Part shown: piece after piece, positions 55,204-64,000 of the stretch
Layout: every line of letters begins with the position of its first letter
Position numbering within the stretch: position 1 is the first letter of the stretch
DNA from: Malachius bipustulatus
Lineage: Eukaryota; Arthropoda; Insecta; Coleoptera; Melyridae
Assembly: GCA_910589415.1 (NCBI GenBank)
Contig: OU342639.1
Location: forward strand, 9,618,268-9,682,267
Length of the DNA stretch: 64,000 bases
Direction: 5' to 3'
Program-made: the position numbers and the translations under genes
The notes under the pieces: model-generated
What the model saw: the letters and a program-made list of their open reading frames with translations, nothing else
Told to the model about the DNA's origin: nothing
Databases searched by the model: none

Positions 55204-58200
55204 CTGAATGGCGCAAGAAAATGTTTTAATTATTTTACAAAATAAAATAAAATTTTAATTTTACTCACTATCGAAGTAACTTGTGTCTTCATCATGTTCT
55301 AACTGCGGAACAAATTCTGCTTTTTGCCTCAATAGAGAGTTCCAATCAAGACCGGCAAAGTAGATGTGATCTTTGACTTCATGGGCTCCTCCAGTACCAA
55401 GCCGATCCCTAGGGGAATGTTGCAATAAATTAGTTATTAAATCCTTTGCTTCTTCTTGAACAGGCCAATCATTATTATCAGGCCATTCTATGTCATCTGT
55501 AGAAAATAATAAATTAGAACAATAGTAAATTCAAGCACCGAATAATTATGCATACCTTGAACGGTGTGAGCAAACAATTCTTCTGGAGTTTCACCAAAAA
55601 AAGGCACACAACCTACTAGAAACTCATAGAGTATGATTCCCATAGACCACCAATCAACAGGTTTCCCATAACCCTGTCTTAGAATCACCTCGGGAGCTAT
55701 GTACTCCGGAGTACCAAACACTTGCTTATCAGAAAATTGGTGTGATTCAGTATCGATGTAGCCTTCATATAAATTGGTAGCCACTGGAATTTGGGAGCGT
55801 TACTATTAAATGAATGAGTAAAGTAAAGAGCTCACTTACGTGACATTAGTCCCATTTTGCTTAATCCGAAATCAGTTAATTTAATGTGACCAAAAGCAGT
55901 AATCAACAAACTGTAAGCAAATTAATAATATAAATTGCAAGTAAAACGGGCAGAAAATATAGAAGAAAAGGATAGATGAATATTTACATGTTTTACTGTT
56001 CTCGCCGGTTTTTTTTTCATATACAATTCCTGGTAGGTAAAAGATATTTTCGTAGTAAAGACGTTACAAAGGAACAAGGAACACGAAGGAGTAACTATTA
56101 AACAGGAGCACAATTATTATTAAACAAGATCCAAACAGTGGAGTTTTCAATTTAACTAGATGATGAAAGAAAGATGAAGAAAAGAATGAACAGAAAATTT
56201 AAACAGGCAATAAGCAATACTTACTTGTCGGGTTTTAGGTCTCTATGCACAATTCCATAGCTATGCAAGTATTCAACTGCCAACACTGTTTCAGCGAAAT
56301 AGAACCTAGCCATGTCAGGTGGCAAAGGTCCGATACTCTTCAACAGACTAGCGCAATCACCTCCTTCTACATACTCCATGACCAGACAAAGATGCTTCTT
56401 GGTCTCGAAGCTGCAATACATGCTAACTACAAATGGGTTATCCGCAAAACTCAGGATATCTCGTTCGGCAAATACTTGTTCTACTTGGTTTCGAAGCATC
56501 AAGTTGTTTTTGTTGATCTTCTTCATTGCAAACCGCTGTCGAGTTTGCTTGTGTTTGACAAGATAGACGGCTCCATAAGCACCATTCGATATCAGTTTCA
56601 CAACCTGGTTAAAGAAAAATTATCATTGACTAATAAAAAAAATAAAAATAAATAACTAGTGCGGAAGCTAACTAACCTCATAATCTAGTTCGGAAGGATT
56701 AGTTATAGACTTCCTAGGATTAGCTGTAGGCATGGACGTAACACATACAGAAGATCTCGAGGACGGATTTGATGACCAATTACAATCACGCAATTCTTGT
56801 TGCAATTCAGCAATGGGATCTCGATTCAATCCCAGTTTCTGTATAATATACTGGGGAATATCGGCTTTCATACCATGAATTCCACGAACTTGCCCTTCTG
56901 CAGCTTCCAGAAAATGGTAGAACTCCTCAGGATCGAACTCGAGACACTCCAAAAGACGGGCGGGTCTTGAAATAATCAGCAACAGTTTCTTAATGAGGCC
57001 TGTAACCAAAGCGGCAGCATCTTGAGACTTTTCCTTTGTTTCCAACAGCAGTCGTTCAAGATTCTCTGACATTTCATAAAAGTATCTACTCGTTATGAGC
57101 TTGGACTGGGATTTATGCAAACAATCACGAGTCATTTCTGAAATTTGGTGGTGTACAAAACGAACAATAGGCAAATAATCGCAATCCTCTTCGACTTCGA
57201 ATGTTTTGTTTTCTTCCATGAAATGGATAAGGCGTTCTTCCATTTGTTGGGTTGCTTTCGGGAAACGCTCCTTATATAAAACGTTCATCATACAAATTTC
57301 ATTATCTATCACAGGTGACCTACTAGGACTACTGTAACAAAACAAGCAGTAAATATATAAATGCAAATAGATGGGTCATTAATAAAAAATTACCTAAGGC
57401 TTCTTGACCTTGGTCTGTGAAGTGGTGATCGATGAAGGCCAATTGGGTTTTCCTCGAACGTTCCACCAGGTAACGAAGCATTGCTCTCGTTACTTGAGAA
57501 ATGGTGCGTTAACATTGTCATATCATCACATGTCGGGACATGAGGCAACTGATGTAATCTTTCTTGACTAGAACACTTTGACTGGAAAATACACAATCAT
57601 TAATACCGTTGGGGCTGCATATGGATAGTAAAACAAAAACATACCGACATATTTGAACTTCCAGGAGTGGTTCCATAACCCGATGAAGGTAAAGATGCAA
57701 CTGACCATCGACGTCCATCACCACGACAACCAGCAACGATTCTACAATGAAATTCATAATGGAACCTTCAATCTTTATATTACTTATATAACAAGTATCG
57801 GAATGAAGTTCTGATCACAAAAAGCAAACTGATTGACATTTAGCAGTAAGTCGAGACAAACATACGACTTGAGTGCTTGTTTACCTCTTTATGGGTGCAA
57901 ATGAAAAATTGATGAAGCTGGCGTGAGTACGAGGACTATCTATAGGACTGCCACAAACAGGAGAGTGAGATCGAGGCAGGACTGGTGATGTGTTGGCAAC
58001 AAAACTAAGACGGTGAATGGCTGCTGGTCTACTGTTACGCCGTCCTATCATACCATCCTTCTAGAAAATAGTATATGCTTTTATAAAGTAAGGAGTCATA
58101 TTTAACACCAAAAGTAAACAACATCAAAAACTACATACCATGTTACCAGATAATGAAGGAGCAGATTTACCCAAGGCGCAACTTCTTATGCGAACAAGAT

Positions 58201-58248
58201 TTGATAATGAATTGGGGGATGAAGACTTATGACCATGTAACACAACAT
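52639..58248 (-). CDS. MAST-type Ser/Thr kinase (drop out family), 5' end missing
   Basis: Microtubule-associated Ser/Thr kinases are AGC kinases with an N-terminal MAST domain, a kinase domain and a PDZ domain, linked to cytoskeleton and vesicle transport. Twelve - strand exons fit in phase: 58248-58139, 58060-57885, 57741-57645, 57581-57394, 57331-56677, 56604-56225, 55910-55840, 55783-55556, 55496-55269, 55203-54905, 54852-54549 and 54392-52639. They give about 1,496 residues. [19 protein letters not shown] opens the recognised part. The kinase has GAYGAV, AMKKI, HRDLKPDN (split by an intron), DFGLSK and APEVI, so it should be active. The PDZ ([20 protein letters not shown]) lies in the last exon. 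A Lys/Asp-rich tail follows. The first exon's 5' neighbour is not visible; 58249 onward is intron or outside the window. Confidence 0.94.
55269..56604 (-). CDS. MAST exons 6-9: protein kinase domain
   Basis: 56604-56225 (glycine loop to HRDLKPD), 55910-55840 ([19 protein letters not shown]), 55783-55556 ([32 protein letters not shown]) and 55496-55269 ([20 protein letters not shown], then the AGC C-tail). All catalytic motifs are intact. A 310-bp intron separates the HRD and DFG exons. Confidence 0.94.
56677..58248 (-). CDS. MAST exons 1-5 seen: N-terminal MAST domain
   Basis: 58248-58139, 58060-57885, 57741-57645, 57581-57394 and 57331-56677. They encode the serine-rich start ([42 protein letters not shown]) and then the helical DUF1908 domain ([20 protein letters not shown] through [12 protein letters not shown]), which precedes the kinase in this family. 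Confidence 0.92.
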
Positions 58249-59464
58249 CTGAAATAATGGAAAATTATTATTATTATTACTTGTAAAGGGGACTGCTGTA
58301 TCACAGTCAATTATGTAGTGTTAATTATTTTATTTCTTTAGAAACCCTTATTAAAAAAAAAATTCAGAATTACCCAGAGTTGCACTTTCACAACGAGTAA
58401 TTTATCAAGCAATTAAAGAACACTTTGATAATAGGATTTATCAGAAAATTGACTAGAAAAATAAAAAAAATTTATTTTTATGTAGCCAGGTTTATGTACC
58501 TGTGTACTGTGTACCAAAGATACCATAAAATAAATATAGATAGCATCAACAAAACATTTACATAAATACTTTATTTCCGTTTAATTTGCTTATAATATGA
58601 ATATAAATAGTTATTTAAAATCCATTTAAGCTCACTTAAGCAAATCCAAGATGCAAGTTCAAGTTTACATAGCCAAAATTAGAATTGCTACAGCAATTAT
58701 CTAAGCCTCATATTTCATTTGAACAATTAATTGTTTTATTCCTTATCCGAAATGAAAAACAAACTGTACTGGTACTGGTATATTTTTTACAGCATTAGTT
58801 TTTTTAGCGATGATAAAAAAAGCACAACTGAGATTTTTACAGACAACTACGCTAACATCGGCCTGATTTTGAAAATACCACAAGACAATAGCACAGGACA
58901 AAATAAAACTGGACCAGGTTGAGTAATTTAGTTTATATTATATTGCTTCAAATGAAATTACAATAATTGAGACACTTTTTATTGTGTTGAGTTGACTGTT
59001 GAGTATTTTCGATTCGCTGTAGAGTAGCAGGCACTTACATGTCTGCTGATAGTTGTCGACATTCAGTGATACAGGGGTGAAGCAAAAAAATCCAAAATAT
59101 TACAATATTCATTTTTGTTTACATGGTGAAAACACTGTAAATATCAAATACTAAAACCAAATACCATTTAAAACGTATTTGCAGTTTTAATTACCAAATA
59201 CTTTGCTATATAGAAATAAATAAATTGAATACCAAATACACAAGAGAGGTAATTAAAACTTACTGCAGAAAAAATTGTTGTTTCAAATACTCTCCAGTAC
59301 CTATTTAAAATACCACAAGTTTTATTTCAAACACCCAACCAAAAATTTCTTAGGGTATTTCAAATCTTTTATAGAGACTGTCCATGTGAATTTGAGATAT
59401 AGGGGTAATTGCAAAAAACCCTCTGAGATTTTAGATAAAAAATTGGGAAAAAGTTTTCTTAATA
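58249..59464. other. probable MAST intron, nothing recognised
   Basis: AT-rich non-coding sequence upstream of the first MAST exon found. No further MAST exon could be identified here. Confidence 0.45.
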
Positions 59465-59890
59465 TACAAGGTGTTTCTAAATGGAGTACCATAAATTGGA
59501 GGACTTAAAGATAAAGTTAAAAAAATACGAAAATGTAGAAAAAATTTTTTTTGAAAAGGCTTTATTGATGAGATACAGGGTGTTAAAGAGTCGACCGACA
59601 GACCACTCTTTTGTTAATATTTGTTGAAACAATAACCCAACTGAGACAATTTTTTGTGTGTAACAACAAGTTATAAAGAGCAATTATCAGACAAATTTTC
59701 GGTTTATTTCAATAAGCCAGTGGCGTAGAAACAGGGGTCGTTTGACACTTTTCACTCTTTAAAAAAGTAAGGGCTAGGTTTTTTGATGTCTTATTACTTT
59801 TTTCTGAATCAACGGTCTTTTTACAATAAAAAAGCCATACTTGTTTAATTTGCCCAGAGGCGTCCGTTTTTGAGATATTTGCAATTTTGT
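59465..59890. mobile_element. foldback-family fragment
   Basis: ATACAAGGTGTTTCTAAATG at about 59462 and GATACAGGGTGTTAAAGAG at about 59571 carry the end-type motif of the other foldback elements. AGCCAGTGGCGTAGAAAC at 59713 matches their inner sequence. The complementary arm is missing. Confidence 0.4.
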
Positions 59891-59904
59891 GTAAAAAAAA
59901 AAAA

Positions 59905-60211
59905 TGCATACAGAAGTGTTCAAAAGACGTGGCCCACTTGATCCCACCAAGAACAAGATATACACACGTCGAGCCGCAGACGCTCATCCGTATCAGGTTC
60001 AGCTCGTTACACCTCGTACCACCCTATTTCAGACTTCTTTTATGTACAGAACCGCATCACTTTGGAATAGCATTCCAAAGGGCGTGTTTCCCGAAGTATA
60101 CAACATGCAGAGATTCAAGGCCAACGTGAATCGATATCTCCGCTCATGCACCGCTCCCAGAGCGTCATAGGGATTTCCCTGCAGTGCATGTGCATTTTCA
60201 ATTAAAAAAAA
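59905..60211 (+). mobile_element. 3' end of a non-LTR retrotransposon with poly-A
   Basis: 88 codons (59904-60170) encode the C-terminal tail of a LINE RT (TPRTTLFQTSFMYRTASLWN, IPKGVFPEVYNMQRFK), then about 40 bp of 3' UTR and an A run. It abuts the second TIR-element copy exactly where that copy loses its 5' end, so this is the junction of a 5'-truncated insertion or a deletion. Confidence 0.7.
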
Positions 60212-60287
60212 AGCCTGGATTAAGGGAAAAGAAGAGCATAAAACAACAGAAAATGTTTTTACTAGTAACTGTTATCTTTGCATTGAG

Positions 60288-61750
60288 ATGAATGCCCACG
60301 CCTTGATTAAACTGATACTAAAGCTCAAAAATTGTGTGTTAAAACCAGAGATGTTTAGCCTCGGAATTTTTAGCAGACAAGCATGTGAGTCCTTATTTCG
60401 AGCTGCTAGGTCTATGACCTCTACATATTCAACAGTAATAAATTTTAGCATAAAAGACATGCTTAACCGAGTTGAGCAAATTAAGACAACAAATGATACC
60501 ATCAATGATCTCAGAGGGACTTTTTAAATTCCCAAGGGAGGACAAAAGATTGAAAGAAAAGCTAAAAAAAATCCCAAGTGAAGAAGAAATTAGCTATTTG
60601 GATATAAAAGCCATAGTGGAAGAAACGCTTCAAAATGTGATAGAGGACATGAAACAACTTGGAATCCATGCTAAAGAAAATGACTGGAAGTATATGCAGA
60701 TTCCGTTAAAAAGACGAACACAAAATATCGAAATGACAAATAACAGCGAAGAGGAAATTGAAGTTGAAGAGGATCATGAAGACAATGAAATTGACCAAAA
60801 TATTGCGGAAACAATTAATATTAGTAATGAGGATGATATATTAATGGACTTACAGTCTTTTGCTTTTGGTTTTCCTCTTTTGTCAATTGCTTTTCCTTAT
60901 TTGTCAAATGAGTTTCTTATTTTTCTATCTATTAATGATTATAGTCATTGATTTATCAATCAATTTCCTTATGTCAAATCAGTTTCACTTTATGTCAATT
61001 GCTTTTCCCATTTACTTGCAGTGACAGTTTCCCATTTACTTGCAGTGACAGTATCATAATATTGGAAAAGCATTTGATAAAAAAGGAATCTCATTTGACA
61101 AAAGAGGAATTTCAATTGAAAAATCACGCACTGACGTTTCATAAATGGGAAAAGCATTTGACAAATCAGGAAAAGCAATTGACAAAAGACGAAAACCAAA
61201 AGAAAAAGACTGTAATATCTACTGATATCTCGAACGAAGACAGTGAATTTAATAATTTGGAAACAACTCGGGAAACAAACTGCGTAAACTTAAAAGACTT
61301 TTTGGAAAAAATTCAATGTGTATCTGAAAAATCACCGTTCATAAAACTGGTTGTCGGTAAAAAAAAAACTTCAGTTATAAAGAAGTCATCGTACTGCTGG
61401 CTTTTAGATCAGTCCAACGGTAGAGTAAGTACTGACCGCTTGAAAAGATTTATAGGCAGTACAAGGAAAGCACAATCAAACATTTCCCAGCCGGCTTTAA
61501 TTATGAAAACTTCAAAACAGAAACGACCCAGGGATCAAGCTTGTGGTAAAAGCACCGACTCCGAAACTAGTTCGGATGAGGTCGTAATGGAATTCGCCGA
61601 ATCTGATGATTCGGAAGAATGTTCGGAGAAGATTCTGGTTCCGCACTCACAAAATTTACCCGAAACAGGAAAAGTAGGGATACACTTAGAAAAATATTAC
61701 GCGATTTTCTATGATCAAGCGTGGTTTATTGGCAGGGTAATAGAAGATTG
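60288..61750 (+). pseudogene. TIR-element protein gene, multiply broken
   Basis: The same protein as in the Dicer-1 intron copy. Here RQACESLFRAARSMTSTYST is complete, but the frame shifts near 60523 (GGGACTTTTTAAATT against GGGACATTTAAATT). It is then split by the 360-bp insert, and a C-to-A change at 61749 turns GATTGC into GATTGA, stopping the frame inside the Tudor-like end. Comparing both copies gives the order: transposase-like N-part, acidic middle, basic/serine region, small barrel. Confidence 0.75.
60853..61212. mobile_element. 360-bp TA-flanked foldback (Tc1/mariner-type MITE)
   Basis: Ends CAGTCTTTTGCTTTTGG and complement, flanked by TA (60851-60852, 61213-61214). It is absent from the first copy of the host element, which gives the empty site. 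Inside, a 22-bp unit with TTACTTGCAGTGACAGT is tandemly doubled (61011-61052). Confidence 0.8.
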
Positions 61751-62001
61751 AGGAAACGAACACTTTAAAATAAAGTTCCTAAAAGCAGAGCTGAACAGTT
61801 TTATTTGGCCCCGAAAAGAAGACGTTGGGAAGGTACATATAGAGTAGAGTTTATTTTCTACGGTCCTATCAATTTGATAGGTGGCGGACCATTTGACTTG
61901 AAAAGGTCAGACCTGGTTAATATTAAGAGAGGATATAAGGCTTTCAAAAAACATTGATTTTGTTTGAAATTAGTTTGTTTTAGTTTTTACTTTGAAATTA
62001 A

Positions 62002-62739
62002 GCCCGGTTTACACGTATCCAGTGCTTTAGTAGAGTACAGTGATTTAGTAGAGTGAGCTTTCTGTTCACACAGGTCAAGTAATTTAGAAGAGTTGGTAAC
62101 TAAAAGACGAGTAAAAACAGGTGTCCACATGTGCACTTGTATTTTATTTAGTATGAGTCGAGTGGTCGAGTAGTAGATGCCGTTAAAAAATAATAATAAT
62201 AAAATATAATAAAATAATAAAATAAATTGCGTTCTATAATAAAACACCTTATAAAATTATGAACAAAAAACGAGAAATTTTTGATCGAGATCTTCGGTTA
62301 GTTATACAAATGCTTCTTGATGAAACCAAAAACTTGTGTGCTGCGGAGCTGAACAAAAATAAGCGTATATGGATACGAAAATGGATGGCCAGAAGAAATG
62401 CGCTTGGAGGCTCCATGTTTTGCGCAACAGTTTTGCAAATAAAACACATTTTTATAAAACACTCAAATTTTTTGGTTTGTTTTGATGAATACTCTACTAA
62501 TCTGATAATCACCTGCGGCGAGACGCGTCTACACGCGTTTAGTTCAGCTGAAAAAAGGGAGGAGGAAGGCTACTCGACTTGTACTCGACTGGAAAAATAG
62601 AATAGGATTCTATTTACTAAACTCGACTGTTAACTCGGCCAAGCCAGCTGACTTGACTAAAACACAAGTGTTCACACAGGTCGAGCACTAAATTACTCGA
62701 CCGCTCGACTAAATTACTGGATACGTGTAAACCGGGCAT
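62002..62739. mobile_element. Harbinger-type nonautonomous element
   Basis: TIR GCCCGGTTTACACGTATCC and complement, flanked by TAA-like triplets and absent from the first copy of the host element. Subterminal AGTAGAGT and CTCGACT/AAATTACT units repeat near both ends. It contains a 113-codon + strand frame. Confidence 0.7.
62259..62600 (+). pseudogene. remnant of Harbinger-type transposase N-terminus
   Basis: 113 codons. RIWIRKWMARRNALGGS near residue 42 resembles the RxWVRPWLxRRxELG motif at the start of PIF/Harbinger transposases. The rest does not align, and the catalytic domain is missing. The 3-bp-type target site of the surrounding element agrees. Confidence 0.5.
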
Positions 62740-63228
62740 AACTCCTCGAATTACTCTAGAATGGGTTCTAGACTTTGTTAGAAGTTATAGTTTTTATTTT
62801 GAATTTATTTTATAATGGGTTTTTGAGACATAATAATTATGTTATTTTCGAGGTTATTTTTGTATAAAACTCATAAAAATAAAAAGTTTATTTTCCTCCG
62901 TATCCTTAGTTTTATTTATATTTGTTGTCTATTGTAGGTATTAGAAAATCCCAAATTATATTACAGAATTCTGTATGAGGTGGTAGATTCAAGCCCGTTT
63001 CTGTAACCCTTCTAACACCCGATTTTTTAAATTTTAAATTTAACACAGTTTAAAAAAAAATACACTAAAACATTTCAAGATCAGCAGTTAATGAATTAGT
63101 ATAGGAAAATATAGCCTGTGAGAATTAGGGGAATTACTAGGAAATTAGGGGAATTACTAGGGAATTAGAGGAATTAGAAAGAATCTTGGGAATTAGTGTA
63201 CAAAATTTTTTCTGCGGTTTACCCCTCG

Positions 63229-64000
63229 TTCCGAATTAAACTTTTAAATTCATTCGACAATAATTTTCAAACTTGTTCTATGCAGATCAAAATGTTAAAA
63301 AATGTGTTTTGTTTCAAAAAATGACTTCGATACGTTAATATAATTAATAGTAAGTCAAAGTCAACATAGTTAAGAATTAATATTTTGAGCGTTTCAAATC
63401 TATTCTAAAATTTCAAGATCAGATAATGAAATAGGAGTCAGACATTGCTCCAAGCATAATTTGTTCAACATTATACAATACGCAGTCAAATTTGTATCTT
63501 AAATGGACACATGATAAGTGACCAAATAAACAGAAGGTAAAATTAATGTAATGTGAAATAAACACTAATTAATAATTATTGATGAATACATCAAGTTAAT
63601 GACTTGAGCTAAGAAAAATAATATTTATGTACGTATAGTATAAATTATGAAACAACCTTAGTGTACATGTTTAAAAAATAGAATCGGTAATATCATATCA
63701 TATGGCCTAACTTTAATTTGGAAAGTGACAGCCAGTATGTAGACATATATCCTTGAAGAGAGTGTGATATGAATAATAAAACAAGTTATTGCTTAGGAGT
63801 ATATTCTTTGAGCATGGGTTGTTCCTCGGGTTGTTCTTTGAGTTGTCCATAGAAATAGCAAATTAACAAAAAAAAATCCTCAATGGCACATGGCAGCACA
63901 ACAGGAGCACATTACTGCACAACTTGCTCCTTTACTAAAAGAAAAAAAGTGATGTGGGCAAATCAAATTCCGCTAACTAAGCAATTAAATAGTAATTAAG
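63229..64000. other. flank of the second TIR copy, nothing recognised
   Basis: AT-rich sequence with no gene or repeat that I can support. It may still be MAST intron. Confidence 0.45.

Larger units (their letters stand above)
60211..63228 (+). mobile_element. second copy of the TIR element, left end missing
   Basis: From AGCCTGGATTAAGGG on it matches the element at 9021-15273 closely (to the same right TIR, ending CCCCTCG at 63228). The LINE is absent here, and two other elements are inserted (60853-61212 and 62002-62739). The left TIR and about 445 bp are replaced by a LINE tail. No right-side target duplication can be tested. Confidence 0.88.

Overview
This window is insect nuclear DNA, and a beetle is the likeliest source. 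The basis is intron-split genes with canonical GT/AG junctions, an AT-rich background, a Dicer-1 of about 1,832 residues, and a dense mix of LTR, non-LTR, TIR and foldback transposons. The order within insects is inference; nothing here identifies a species.

Three host genes can be reconstructed. Dicer-1 runs on the + strand (7092-21640, five coding exons, frame and phase consistent throughout, complete from start to stop). A MAST-type microtubule-associated Ser/Thr kinase, the family of Drosophila drop out, runs on the - strand (58248-52639, twelve exons seen, 5' end outside the recognised exons). Arp8, an INO80-complex actin-related protein, is on the + strand (31830-38537) but lacks a central exon and its whole C-terminal part. 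A fourth, unrecognised small - strand gene is proposed at 29822-26606.

Layout: 1-4448 is a - strand Ty3/gypsy-like element with its 5' LTR, primer site, long repeat-bearing leader, gag, and a pol frame that goes from protease to integrase with no reverse transcriptase between. 4580-6642 holds a rearranged Harbinger-like cluster and two palindromic elements. 7092-21640 is Dicer-1; its 7.8-kb first intron contains a 6.25-kb TIR element with an 8-bp target duplication, itself split by a LINE. Its fourth intron contains what looks like a heat-shock-type promoter on the - strand. 21.6-31.8 kb is mostly intergenic, with large foldback elements and the unrecognised gene. 31.8-46.6 kb is the Arp8 locus, invaded by a TIR element, a LINE with an intact ORF2, foldback elements and two BEL/Pao elements. 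47.6-50.0 kb has a foldback and a mariner. 52.6-58.3 kb is the MAST gene. 59.5-63.2 kb, upstream of MAST, carries a second copy of the TIR element from the Dicer-1 intron, interrupted by a TA-flanked foldback and a Harbinger-type element.

The host genes have no evident shared pathway. Most open frames outside them belong to mobile elements. The items most worth checking are the gag-protease-integrase element without RT, the intronic heat-shock-like promoter, the unclassified 8-bp-TSD TIR family and the broken Arp8 locus.
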